Shown: positions 7,298 through 15,503, counted from the stretch's first letter. The stretch is 21,891 bases of DNA from ATX-6F1 sp943369485 (GCA_943369485.1 CALRNH020000026.1:1-21891); one strand, 5' to 3'. The notes: generated by a model not told the origin, from the sequence alone. Numbers and translations are program-made.

Positions 7298-7759
7298 TCA
7301 CTTGCCGGTGCCCTTGTAGCCGCTCCAGGCGCTCAGTTGCTCCAGGCTCTGCACCCCTTCCCGCCGCTCGCTTCCCAGCACCCAGGTGGGGAAGGCCTTG
7401 ATCTTGGCGGCGACGCACTTCTGGCGTCCCTGGTCATCCTTGTCGCACTCCAGGTAGGGCAGCTTGCGCGCCCCCTCGGTGCCGAACAGGTTCTTCTGGT
7501 GGAAGCAGTGCGAACACCACCAGGCGCCGTAGAAGGTCGCCCCCTTGGCGCGCAGGTGATCGGCCAGGGCGATCTGATAAGGGCTGGAGGGACTCACCGC
7601 CTCCAGCCCCGTTGAGCCTGCCGGGGAGACCGCGGGCGCCTTGACAGCCGGCTTGCTGCCGGCGGCGGCCGCCGCGACCATCAGCCCCACGCTGACCAAA
7701 CCGAGCAGGGCCAGCGGCAGGCGTTGAGCCGTGGGGCCAGAGTTGGGGAGGCGGGCCAT
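7298..7759 (-). CDS. Membrane-anchored thioredoxin-like protein (VKOR C-terminal type)
   Basis: A 153-residue protein with an N-terminal signal anchor or signal peptide (about residues 14-34, LPLALLGLVSVGLMVAAAAA). A linker follows, then a thioredoxin-fold domain (about 62-150). The active site CSHC is at residues 82-85 in FYGAWWCSHCFHQKNLFG, and the cis-proline loop is FPTW (Pro124). A second cysteine pair is Cys105 and Cys115. The pattern (LECDKDDQGRQKC...FPTWVLGSERREGVQSLEQLSAWSGY) matches the thioredoxin domain that cyanobacteria and plants fuse to VKOR/LTO1. The four-helix VKOR part is absent here. It probably acts in the thylakoid lumen or periplasm in disulfide formation. It starts with ATG at 7759. 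Confidence 0.82.
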   Translation of the reverse strand: MARLPNSGPTAQRLPLALLGLVSVGLMVAAAAAGSKPAVKAPAVSPAGSTGLEAVSPSSPYQIALADHLRAKGATFYGAWWCSHCFHQKNLFGTEGARKLPYLECDKDDQGRQKCVAAKIKAFPTWVLGSERREGVQSLEQLSAWSGYKGTGK

Positions 7760-7855
7760 GGACGCGCAGGTTTGCTGGAGAAAACCTAGGGGGATTTCCG
7801 CCCTCCGGCGCCCCTGGTCATCGCCTGATCAACTGGGACACTGGTTGGATTGATT

Positions 7856-7869
7856 GTTGAACGTTCAAC
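7856..7869. promoter_or_regulatory. Perfect 14-bp palindrome just upstream of the dnaJ-like gene
   Basis: GTTGAACGTTCAAC is fully self-complementary and ends 6 bp before the ATG at 7876. It could be an operator for a dimeric regulator or a small 5' hairpin that affects translation. It does not match the CIRCE heat-shock element, which has a 9-bp spacer. Its function is inference. Confidence 0.5.
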
Positions 7870-7875
7870 GCTGCG

Positions 7876-8886
7876 ATGAGCGCCAACGGCTACCGCGACT
7901 ACTTCAAGGTGCTCCAGGTCGAGCGTGGTGCCGACGCCGAGACGATCAAGCGGTCGTTTCGCAAACTCGCTCGGCAGTACCACCCGGATGTGAACCCTGG
8001 GGACAACGGGGCTGAGGCCAAGTTCAAGGAGATCAGCGAGGCCTATGAGGTGCTCTCCGATCCCGACAAACGGCGGCGCTACGAGCAGTTCGGCCAGTAC
8101 TGGGGCTCCGCCGGTGGAGCTGGTGGCAGCGGTGGCGCCGGTGTGGACGTGGACTTCGGCCGCTACGGCAATTTCGACGACTTCATCAACGACCTGCTCG
8201 GCCGCTTCGGTGGTCCTGGCGGCAGTGGGGGAAGTGCTGCCGGTTTTGGTGGTGCCCCGGGCGGTTTTGGTTTCGGCTCAGGCTTCCCGGGGGGCTTCGC
8301 TGGTCCCGGCGGTTTCGGCGGCCCCCCGGGTGGTCGCGCCCAGCCGCTGAATCTCGATGCTGAGGCAACGATCAACCTCACCCTGGCCGATGCCTTTCGA
8401 GGCTGCGAGCGCACCCTGGCGGTCAACGAGGAGCGCGTGCAGGTGCGCATTCCCCCTGGGGTGAAAGGTGGCAGCCGGCTGCGGCTGAAGGGCAAGGGCA
8501 ACCTGCAGCCCGGCACCGGCCGCCGCGGCGACCTCTACCTCACCCTCCAGCTCCAGGACCATCCGATCTGGACCCTCGAAGGGGACCAACTGCGGGCCGA
8601 TCTGCCCCTCAGCCTTGATGAGCTCAGCCTCGGGGCGGAGGTGCGCGTGGCCACCCCCGATGGCGAGGCCACCGTTCAGGTGCCGCCGGGCATGGGCGTG
8701 GGCCGCACCCTGCGGCTCAAGGGCAAGGGTTGGCCCCTCAAGGAGGGCCGCGGCGATCTGCTGCTCACCCTCAGCCTGCACCTGCCCCGGGAGTTCAGCG
8801 AGCCCGAGCTGGAGCTGCTGGGCCAGCTGCGCGATGTGCGCAGCAGCGACCCCCGGCGCGAGTGGATGGCAGCCGCCCGGCTCTAG
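7876..8886 (+). CDS. DnaJ/CbpA-type J-domain cochaperone (type II, no zinc finger)
   Basis: A 336-residue Hsp40 that stimulates DnaK. The J domain is residues 6-73 with the HPD motif at 36-38 (ARQYHPDVNPGD). A long Gly-rich and Gly/Phe-rich linker runs from about 82 to 155. The two C-terminal substrate-binding barrels follow, with IPPGVKGGSRLRLKGKG and VPPGMGVGRTLRLKGKG as the repeated signatures. The cysteine-rich zinc finger of classical DnaJ is missing, which makes this a type II (CbpA-like) protein. It starts with ATG at 7876, and a perfect palindrome lies just upstream. hemB follows 46 bp later on the same strand. Cyanobacteria carry several DnaJ copies and I cannot assign which numbered paralogue this is. 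Confidence 0.92.
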   Translation: MSANGYRDYFKVLQVERGADAETIKRSFRKLARQYHPDVNPGDNGAEAKFKEISEAYEVLSDPDKRRRYEQFGQYWGSAGGAGGSGGAGVDVDFGRYGNFDDFINDLLGRFGGPGGSGGSAAGFGGAPGGFGFGSGFPGGFAGPGGFGGPPGGRAQPLNLDAEATINLTLADAFRGCERTLAVNEERVQVRIPPGVKGGSRLRLKGKGNLQPGTGRRGDLYLTLQLQDHPIWTLEGDQLRADLPLSLDELSLGAEVRVATPDGEATVQVPPGMGVGRTLRLKGKGWPLKEGRGDLLLTLSLHLPREFSEPELELLGQLRDVRSSDPRREWMAAARL

Positions 8887-8932
8887 GACGAACCCGCTCG
8901 ATCCGTAGGATCCGCCCAGCGGTCGTCCCAGC

Positions 8933-9934
8933 ATGGAACTCACCTACCGTCCCCGCCGGCTGCGGCGCACGCCGGCCCTCAGGGCCCTGGTGCGGGAACA
9001 CCAGCTCAGCTCCGCCGACTTCATCTATCCCCTGTTCGTGCACGAGGGGGTCACCAACGAGCCGATCGGCGCGATGCCCGGCGCCCAGCGCTGGAGCCTG
9101 GACGGGCTGGTGGCCGAGGTGGGCCGCGCCTGGGATCTGGGCATCCGCTGCGTGGTGCTCTTCCCCAAGGTGGCCGATGGCCTCAAGACTGAAGACGGCG
9201 CCGAGTGCTTCAACGAAGGCGGCCTGATCCCGCGGGCGATCCGCCGGCTCAAACAGGAGCATCCCGGCATGGCGATCATGACCGACGTCGCCCTCGACCC
9301 CTACTCCTGCGACGGCCACGACGGCATCGTCAGCGAGGAGGGGGTGGTGCTCAACGACGAAACCGTGGGCCAGCTCTGCCGCCAGGCGGTGGCCCAGGCG
9401 CGTGCCGGCGCTGATCTGATCGGCCCCAGCGACATGATGGACGGCCGCGTCGGCGCCATCCGCGAGGCCCTCGATGAGGAGGGCTTTGAGCACGTGGGGA
9501 TCATCAGCTACACCGCCAAGTACGCCTCCGCCTACTACGGCCCCTTCCGCGAGGCGCTCGATTCCGCCCCCCGCCCCGGCGCCACCAAGCCGATCCCCAA
9601 AGACAAGAGCACCTATCAGATGGATCCGGCCAACGGCCGCGAGGCGCTCACCGAAGCCCTGCTCGATGAGCAGGAGGGAGCCGACATCATGATGGTCAAG
9701 CCAGGGCTCGCCTACCTCGACATCATCCACCGCCTGAGGAGCGAAACCGAGCTGCCGATCGCCGCCTACAACGTCAGCGGCGAATATTCGATGGTGAAGG
9801 CGGCGGCCGAGCGCGGCTGGATCGACGAGAGGGCCGTGGTGCTCGAAACCCTCCTCTGCTTCAAGCGGGCCGGTGCCGATCTGATCCTCACTTACCACGC
9901 CTGCGATGCGGCGCAGTGGCTCAAGGAGCCATGA
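8933..9934 (+). CDS. hemB: Delta-aminolevulinic acid dehydratase (porphobilinogen synthase)
   Basis: A 333-residue cytosolic enzyme that condenses two 5-aminolevulinate molecules into porphobilinogen for haem, chlorophyll and bilin synthesis. The Schiff-base lysines are Lys196 (SYTAKYASAYYGPFR) and Lys256 (IMMVKPGLAYLD). The metal-site loop reads DVALDPYSCDGHDG (118-131). Positions that are cysteines in zinc enzymes are Ala120, Asp122 and Asp130, so this is the aspartate-rich, magnesium-type form usual in plants and cyanobacteria. The residue before Asp127 is Cys126, not one of the canonical zinc ligands. Full length, with an ATG start at 8933. It sits between the dnaJ-like gene and the VOC-family gene, all on the plus strand. 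Confidence 0.98.
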   Translation: MELTYRPRRLRRTPALRALVREHQLSSADFIYPLFVHEGVTNEPIGAMPGAQRWSLDGLVAEVGRAWDLGIRCVVLFPKVADGLKTEDGAECFNEGGLIPRAIRRLKQEHPGMAIMTDVALDPYSCDGHDGIVSEEGVVLNDETVGQLCRQAVAQARAGADLIGPSDMMDGRVGAIREALDEEGFEHVGIISYTAKYASAYYGPFREALDSAPRPGATKPIPKDKSTYQMDPANGREALTEALLDEQEGADIMMVKPGLAYLDIIHRLRSETELPIAAYNVSGEYSMVKAAAERGWIDERAVVLETLLCFKRAGADLILTYHACDAAQWLKEP

Positions 9935-9975
9935 CGGCGTACCCACCGCAACGGCGCTGAGCCCCAGCGCCGAGA

Positions 9976-10386
9976 ATGGAACGATCCGAACGCCACGCCG
10001 TGTCCCCGTCCCCTCCACTGCGTCTGGGCCATGTGGCGGTGCGCGTCCAGGACATGGAGCGCGCCAAGAGCTTCTACAGGGCCCTGGGGCTCGAGCTCAG
10101 CTGGGATGCCAACGACTGGGCTTACCTGCAGCTCCCCGGGGGCGGTGAGGGGGTGGCCCTGCTCGGGCCTGAGTACCGGGCTGCGGGGCCTCACTTCGCC
10201 TTCCATGTGGGCGATCGGGCGGGCCTCGTCACCGTGCACGCCGCTCTTCAGGCCCAAGGCGTGTCGGTGGGTGCCATCCACGACCACCGCGACCAGACCG
10301 CCTCGTTTTACCTGCAGGATCCCGAGGGCAACTGGCTGGAGGTGCTCTTTGAGCCCGAAGGTGGGATCGCCTCCAATGTCGTCTGA
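9976..10386 (+). CDS. VOC/glyoxalase-fold family protein
   Basis: A 136-residue protein with the paired beta-alpha-beta-beta-beta units of the vicinal oxygen chelate superfamily. The N-terminal module begins LRLGHVAVRVQDMERAKSFYRALGLEL. The second module begins HFAFHVGD and ends FYLQDPEGNWLEVLFEP. Likely metal ligands are His19, His73 and Glu122; a fourth is not obvious in the expected region near residues 55-65, so it may not be a true lactoylglutathione lyase. Substrate unknown. The ATG at 9976 is used; a GTG eight codons later would also preserve the domain. Its last 11 nt overlap the mutS2 start, suggesting coupled translation. Confidence 0.85.
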   Translation: MERSERHAVSPSPPLRLGHVAVRVQDMERAKSFYRALGLELSWDANDWAYLQLPGGGEGVALLGPEYRAAGPHFAFHVGDRAGLVTVHAALQAQGVSVGAIHDHRDQTASFYLQDPEGNWLEVLFEPEGGIASNVV

Positions 10387-12835
10387 CACCAGGCCCGCAG
10401 GGCCCGAGGCACCGGTCCCAGTCGATTCATTCCCGATCGATCCGCTCCCGATCGATCAAGAAACCCGTTCGTTGCTGGAATGGGATCAGCTGGCGGCCGA
10501 CCTGGCCGTCCATGGCTCCACCACGGCCGGGCGGGCCCGATGCGCCGAGCTCCCCCTCGCTGATTCGCTGGCCCAGAGCCAGGAGCGGCTGGCGGAAACC
10601 ACCGAATTGATGGGCCTCGATGGCCTGATCGAGGGCGGTCTGAGTTTCCAGGGGGTCGCTGACCTCACAGCCACCCTGCGCCATTGCCACAAGGGTGGGG
10701 TGGCCGGCGGCGAGGCCTTGCTGGCGGTGGCCACCACCCTGGCGGCGGCCAGGCGGCTGCGGCGCCAGATCGCCGACCCCGAGCTGCGGCCGCAGACCTC
10801 GGCCTTGCTGGCGGAGCTGCGCACCCTGCCGGAGCTCGAGCAGCGGCTCCATTTCTGTCTGGAGGAGGGAGGTCGGGTGGCGGATCGCGCCAGCGCGCCC
10901 CTTGGGGAGCTGCGCCAGCTGCTGCTGGCGGTTCGCAGCGAGCGGCGCGAGCGCCTGCAGGAACTGCTGCGCCGCTTCTCTCCCATGCTCCAGGACACGG
11001 TGATCGCCGAGCGCAACGGCCGGCCGGTGCTGGCGGTCAAGGCGGGCGCCGCCTCCCATGTGAGCGGTCTGGTGCACGACAGTTCGGCCTCAGGCAGCAC
11101 GGTGTTCATCGAGCCCCAGGGGGTGATCGGCCTGGGCAACCGGCTCAGGGAACTGGAGGGTCGTGAGCGCGAGGCCGAGTGGGAAGTGCTCGCCTCGCTC
11201 AGCGCCCTGGTGGCGGCGGAAACCGGCAGCCTCGAGGCCCTGCAGGCGGTGCTCGTGGCCCTGGATTTCGGTCTCGCCCGGGCCCGCTATGCCCTTGCCC
11301 TCGGTGCGGTGCGTCCGGAGCTTTCGGGCGATCCGTTGGCCCCCTTCCTGCTCGAAAACCTGCGCCATCCGCTGTTGCGCCCCACCCCGCAGCGGCCGCA
11401 GGTGGTGCCGGTGACGGTGAAGGTGGGGAGCGAGCTGCGGGTGGTGGCGATCACCGGCCCCAACACCGGCGGCAAGACTGTGACCCTCAAGAGTGTGGGG
11501 CTGGCGGCGCTGATGGCCCGGGCCGGCCTGTTCCTGCCCTGCGGCGGCACGCCGCGGCTGCCCTGGTGCGCCCAGGTGCTCGCCGACATCGGCGATGAGC
11601 AGTCGCTGCAGCAGAACCTCTCCACCTTCAGCGGCCACGTCCGCCGCATTGCCCGCATCCTTTCGGCCCTGCCCCAGCATCCAGCCGAGGCGGCGGGGGC
11701 CTCCCTGGTGCTGCTCGATGAGGTGGGTGCCGGCACCGATCCCACCGAGGGGGCGGCCCTGGCGATCGCCCTGCTCCAGCACCTGGCCGAGCGGGCCCGG
11801 CTCACGATCGCCACCACCCATTTCGGCGAACTGAAGGCGCTCAAGTACAACGATGCGCGTTTTGAGAACGCCTCGGTCGCCTTCGACGAGGACACCCTCT
11901 CACCCACCTATCACCTGCAATGGGGCATCCCCGGCCGCAGCAATGCCCTGGCGATCGCCTCTCGGCTGGGGCTGGCGCCCGGCGTGCTGGAGCGGGCCGA
12001 GGCGTTGCTCGCCCCCCGCGGGGAGGGTGAACTCAACCAGGTGATCCAGGGGTTGGAGGCCCAGCGTCGGCGTCAGCAGGAGGCCGCCGAGGATGCCGTC
12101 GCCCTGTTGGCCAGCACCGAACTGCTGCATGAGGAGCTTCTGCAGCGCTGGGAGCAGCAGAAGGAGCAGTCGGCGGAACTGCAGGAGCAGCGCCGGCGTC
12201 AGCTGGAAACCTCGATCCGTGAGGGGCAGCAGGAGGTGCGCCGGATCATCCGCCGCCTGCGCCAGGGCAGGGCCGATGGCGAAACGACGCGGCTGGCCGG
12301 TGAGCGGCTCAAGTGCCTGGAGCGGGATCACCGGCCCATCCCCGAGCGGCGCCAGCATCGGGGCTGGATGCCGGTGGTGGGAGAACGCATCCGGGTGCTG
12401 TCGCTGGGGAAGGCGGCTGAGGTGCTGGAACTCGGTGCCGGAGGCCGGGAGCTCACCCTGCGCTGCGGTCCGATGCGGCTCACGCTGCCCCTGGAGGGGG
12501 TGGAATCGCTCAGCGGCCAGAAGCCTGAGCTGCCGGAGCCCCAGGCCCCGAAGGTGCAGGTGCGCATCCCCGCCGGTCTTGGAGCGGGTCCGTCGGTGCG
12601 CACCGAGCGCAACACGGTGGATGTGCGTGGCCTGCGCGTGCACGAAGCGGAGGCTGCCGTGGAGGAGCAGCTCCGGGTTGCCAACGGGCCTGTGTGGGTG
12701 ATTCACGGCATCGGCACCGGCCGCCTCAAGCGGGGCCTGCGCGAGTGGCTGGCTGGGGTGGCCTACGTGGAGCGCGTGGCCGACGCTGAGAAAGGGGATG
12801 GCGGGCCGGGTTGCAGCGTGGTGTGGCTGAAGTAG
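10376..12835 (+). CDS. mutS2: MutS2 family ATPase/endonuclease with Smr domain
   Basis: An 819-residue protein of the MutS2 family, linked to suppression of recombination in some bacteria and to splitting of collided ribosomes in Bacillus. The order is an N-terminal helical core and clamp, then an ATPase with Walker A GPNTGGKT (361-368) and Walker B LVLLDEVGAGTDPTEGA (Asp448). A Gln/Glu-rich coiled coil follows (about 560-625). A KOW-like segment near 665-710 comes next, and a C-terminal Smr domain (about 745-819) with VDVRGLRVHEAE and HGIGTGRLKRGL. The usual LDxR of the Smr nuclease is VDVR here, and HGxGTG is intact. I chose the ATG at 10376, which overlaps the VOC gene by 11 nt. A longer in-frame start exists inside that gene but is not coding-like. 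Confidence 0.95.
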   Translation: MSSDTRPAGPEAPVPVDSFPIDPLPIDQETRSLLEWDQLAADLAVHGSTTAGRARCAELPLADSLAQSQERLAETTELMGLDGLIEGGLSFQGVADLTATLRHCHKGGVAGGEALLAVATTLAAARRLRRQIADPELRPQTSALLAELRTLPELEQRLHFCLEEGGRVADRASAPLGELRQLLLAVRSERRERLQELLRRFSPMLQDTVIAERNGRPVLAVKAGAASHVSGLVHDSSASGSTVFIEPQGVIGLGNRLRELEGREREAEWEVLASLSALVAAETGSLEALQAVLVALDFGLARARYALALGAVRPELSGDPLAPFLLENLRHPLLRPTPQRPQVVPVTVKVGSELRVVAITGPNTGGKTVTLKSVGLAALMARAGLFLPCGGTPRLPWCAQVLADIGDEQSLQQNLSTFSGHVRRIARILSALPQHPAEAAGASLVLLDEVGAGTDPTEGAALAIALLQHLAERARLTIATTHFGELKALKYNDARFENASVAFDEDTLSPTYHLQWGIPGRSNALAIASRLGLAPGVLERAEALLAPRGEGELNQVIQGLEAQRRRQQEAAEDAVALLASTELLHEELLQRWEQQKEQSAELQEQRRRQLETSIREGQQEVRRIIRRLRQGRADGETTRLAGERLKCLERDHRPIPERRQHRGWMPVVGERIRVLSLGKAAEVLELGAGGRELTLRCGPMRLTLPLEGVESLSGQKPELPEPQAPKVQVRIPAGLGAGPSVRTERNTVDVRGLRVHEAEAAVEEQLRVANGPVWVIHGIGTGRLKRGLREWLAGVAYVERVADAEKGDGGPGCSVVWLK

Positions 12836-12859
12836 GGGGGGCGGGGGCGTTCCTTCCGC

Positions 12860-14095
12860 TCACCCCAGCTCCGGCAGCACCGGCAGGCTGATCGCCGGAA
12901 GCTCAGCGCTCAGGAGTCGTTTCAGGGCCTCCCCCTGCCGATCAAACAACCGCCAGCCGCTGCCCACCACCTCCAGGTGGATGGTCTGGCCCGCCACCAC
13001 CCGCTGGTCAGGTTCGGCGCGGAGCTGCACCAGGTGGCTGCCGTCCTGCAGCCTGGCGCTGACCAGCAGTTCATTGCCCAGGGCTTCGAGGTGGGTCACC
13101 TCCGCCACCAGGTTGCGGTTGGTGGCCGGGGCCAGCACCAGGTGCTCCGGCCGCAAGCCCGCTGTGAGCTCCTCGCCGGCGCGCTCGGCCAGGGCGGAGG
13201 CCAGCGGCTCCTCCACCAGGAAGCGCTTGCTGCCCAGCTGCAGCTGGGCGCCGCCCACGGCCCGCACCGGCAGCAGGTTCATCGGCGGGCTGCCGATGAA
13301 CTGCGCCACGAACAGATTCGAGGGCCACTGGTAGAGCTCCAGCGGCGTGCCCAGCTGCTGCAGGTGGCCCTGGTTGAGCACGGCGATGCGGTGGCCCATG
13401 GTCATCGCCTCCACCTGGTCGTGGGTGACGTAGAGGGTGGTCGTGCCCAGGCGGCGCTGCAACTCCACGATCTGGGCCCGGGTGCCCGTGCGCAGCTTGG
13501 CGTCCAGGTTGCTGAGTGGCTCATCCATCAGAAACACCGCTGGCTCGCGGGCGATCGCCCGGCCCAGGGCCCCCCGCTGCTTCTGGCCGCCGGAGAGTTC
13601 CGTGGGCCGCCGTTCCAGCAGCGGAGTTAGCTCGAGGGTTTCGGCCACCTCGGCGATGCGCCGTTGGATGCGATCCTCTCGTCGCGAGGGCACCCGCAGG
13701 GCGGCGGGCAGCCCGCGGCCGGCCCCATGCAGGCCGTCCTGGAGCTGTTGAACCAAGCTGCGGGGACGGCTGCGGCGGAGGCCAAAGCCGATGTTGCCGG
13801 CCACGCTCAGATGGGGATAGAGCGCATAGCTCTGGAACACCATCGCCACGTCCCGCTGGGCCGGCCGCAGCCGGGTGACGCAGCGCTCGCCCACGAACAA
13901 CTCACCGGCGCTGGGGCTTTCCAGGCCCGCCAGCAGGCGCAAAAGGGTGCTCTTGCCACATCCCGAGGGGCCGACCAGCACCAGAAACTCACCATCGGCG
14001 ATGGTCAGGTCCAGCTGGTTGAGCACCGGCACCGGCCCCGAGCCGCGCCGGGGCGGAAACACCTTGCTCACCTGCTGGAAGCGAACCTCAGCCAA
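12860..14095 (-). CDS. MalK/UgpC-type ABC transporter ATP-binding protein
   Basis: A 411-residue ATPase of the carbohydrate/glycerol-phosphate importer group. It has Walker A VGPSGCGKST (41-50), a Q-loop in VFQSYALYPHLSV, signature LSGGQ (167-171), Walker B AVFLMDEPLSNLD (186-198) and switch His225 in VTHDQVEAM. A C-terminal TOBE/OB regulatory region runs from about 250 to 390. Residues about 107-142 (Arg-rich, RRSRPRSLVQQLQDGLHG...) form an insertion between Q-loop and signature that standard MalK proteins lack. The signature continues QKQRGALGRAI where QQQRVALGRAI is usual. The start is TTG at 14095; an in-frame TGA a few codons upstream rules out ATG. No permease or binding-protein gene is nearby, so it must pair with proteins encoded elsewhere. 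Confidence 0.92.
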   Translation of the reverse strand: MAEVRFQQVSKVFPPRRGSGPVPVLNQLDLTIADGEFLVLVGPSGCGKSTLLRLLAGLESPSAGELFVGERCVTRLRPAQRDVAMVFQSYALYPHLSVAGNIGFGLRRSRPRSLVQQLQDGLHGAGRGLPAALRVPSRREDRIQRRIAEVAETLELTPLLERRPTELSGGQKQRGALGRAIAREPAVFLMDEPLSNLDAKLRTGTRAQIVELQRRLGTTTLYVTHDQVEAMTMGHRIAVLNQGHLQQLGTPLELYQWPSNLFVAQFIGSPPMNLLPVRAVGGAQLQLGSKRFLVEEPLASALAERAGEELTAGLRPEHLVLAPATNRNLVAEVTHLEALGNELLVSARLQDGSHLVQLRAEPDQRVVAGQTIHLEVVGSGWRLFDRQGEALKRLLSAELPAISLPVLPELG

Positions 14096-14160
14096 GACCA
14101 GCCCTCAGACCGGCCGATCCTAGGGTTGGCCCCACGACCAAGTCCTTAGGCCCAAGCCCG

Positions 14161-15189
14161 TTGCAGTTCATTGATCAGGCACGCATCGCCGTGCAGGCCG
14201 GCCGCGGAGGAGATGGCATCGTCACCTTTCGCCGTGAGAAGTACGTGCCCGCCGGCGGCCCATCAGGGGGCGACGGCGGCCGGGGTGGAGACATCGTGCT
14301 GCAGGCCGATACCAACCTGCAGACCCTGCTCGACTTCAAATACAAGCGCCAGTTCGTGGCTCCCGAGGGCCGCCGCGGCGGCCCCAACCGCGCCACCGGT
14401 GCCAGCGGCCAGACCCTGATCATCCAGGTGCCCTGTGGCACGGAGGTGCGTGATCTGGCCACCAACATCCTGCTGGGCGACCTGACCGAGCCCGGCCAGC
14501 AGCTGCTGGTGGCAGCCGGTGGCCGTGGCGGCCTCGGCAACGCCCACTACCTCAGCAACCGCAACCGGGCGCCGGAGAAGTTCACCGAGGGCCGGGAGGG
14601 GGAGGGATGGAACCTGCAGCTGGAGCTGAAGCTGCTGGCGGAGGTGGGCATCATCGGCCTGCCCAATGCCGGCAAGAGCACCTTGATCAGCGTGCTCTCG
14701 GCCGCCCGCCCCAAGATTGCCGATTACCCCTTCACCACCCTGGTGCCCAACCTGGGGGTGGTGCGTCGCCCGAGCGGCGATGGCACCGTGTTCGCCGACA
14801 TTCCGGGACTGATCGCCGGGGCGGCCCAGGGGGCGGGCCTGGGCCACGACTTCCTGCGCCACATCGAGCGCACACGCCTGCTCATCCATCTGGTGGATGC
14901 CAGCGCTGAAGACGTGGTGCGAGATCTCAAGGTCGTGGTGGCCGAACTGAGCGCCTACGGCCACGGCCTGGACGAGCGCCCGAGGATCCTGGCGCTCAAC
15001 AAGATCGAGCTGCTGCTGGAGGAGGAGTTAACGGAGCTGCAACAGCAGGTTGCCAGACACTGCGGGGAAGATGTGCTGTTGGTGTCCGCTGCGACGGCCC
15101 AGGGCCTCGACCCCCTGCTGGGGCGTGTGTGGAGGGAACTGGACCGGCGCAAGCTGGCGGAAGCCGAGGCTGCGGCTCAGTCGTCGTAA
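14161..15189 (+). CDS. obgE: Obg/CgtA ribosome-assembly GTPase
   Basis: A 342-residue GTPase that acts in 50S subunit maturation and stress responses. The glycine-rich Obg fold is residues 1-158 (FIDQARIAVQAGRGGDGIV..., GPSGGDGGRGGDIVL). The G domain has G1 GLPNAGKST (166-174), switch region DYPFTTLVPNLGVV, G3 DIPGLI and G4 LNKIE. The variable C-terminal domain found in many homologues is short or absent. The family-typical N-terminus MQFIDQA starts exactly at a TTG codon (14161), so the unusual start is well supported. It diverges from the ABC ATPase gene with only 65 bp between starts. Its 3' end overlaps the convergent cp12 gene by 13 nt. Confidence 0.97.
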   Translation: MQFIDQARIAVQAGRGGDGIVTFRREKYVPAGGPSGGDGGRGGDIVLQADTNLQTLLDFKYKRQFVAPEGRRGGPNRATGASGQTLIIQVPCGTEVRDLATNILLGDLTEPGQQLLVAAGGRGGLGNAHYLSNRNRAPEKFTEGREGEGWNLQLELKLLAEVGIIGLPNAGKSTLISVLSAARPKIADYPFTTLVPNLGVVRRPSGDGTVFADIPGLIAGAAQGAGLGHDFLRHIERTRLLIHLVDASAEDVVRDLKVVVAELSAYGHGLDERPRILALNKIELLLEEELTELQQQVARHCGEDVLLVSAATAQGLDPLLGRVWRELDRRKLAEAEAAAQSS

Positions 15190-15395
15190 ACCCGGCACTC
15201 CAGGGCGTCGGGGTTCAGGTCGCAGTAGACCTCCAGGGGGCTGGGGTCGTGGGTGTCCTCGGGGTGGTGAGCCTTGTACTCCTCGAGCTGCTTGAGCTCA
15301 TCTTTCAAGTGGCCGAGCTTCGCGGTGTCTCCAGCGGCCTTGGCGGCTTCGAGCTCGCTCAGGTCCTTGAGGATGTGCTCGTCGATGGTGTTCAT
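15177..15395 (-). CDS. cp12: CP12, redox regulator of the Calvin cycle (N-terminal cysteine pair absent)
   Basis: A 72-residue, largely disordered protein that scaffolds phosphoribulokinase and glyceraldehyde-3-phosphate dehydrogenase into an inactive complex in the dark. The C-terminal signature is intact: YCDLNPDALECRVYDD (57-72) with Cys58 and Cys67, the pair that docks on GAPDH. The N-terminal cysteine pair of classical CP12, which binds phosphoribulokinase, is missing; the region is a charged helix (DEHILKDLSELEAAKAAGD...LKQLEEYK). This matches the short form I associate with marine-type picocyanobacteria and their phages. The ATG at 15395 has a good GGAG ribosome binding site six bases upstream. 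It converges on obgE with a 13-nt overlap of coding ends. Confidence 0.92.
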   Translation of the reverse strand: MNTIDEHILKDLSELEAAKAAGDTAKLGHLKDELKQLEEYKAHHPEDTHDPSPLEVYCDLNPDALECRVYDD

Positions 15396-15503
15396 TGAGT
15401 GCTCCGGTGCTCATCCACCGGTCGACGACGCACCCACCATACGGGCCATGGCCAGGGGCTGTCGCCGATTGTGGGCTCTCGCTGATGGGGGCTTCCGCAC
15501 CCC

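Noticed and set aside
8795..10018. Minus-strand 407-codon frame antisense to hemB
   Set aside because: hemB on the plus strand is complete with both active-site lysines; the antisense frame is the usual GC-rich by-product.
10031..10375. N-terminal extension of MutS2
   Set aside because: It lies inside the VOC gene in another frame and has no MutS2 similarity; the ATG at 10376 gives the usual length.
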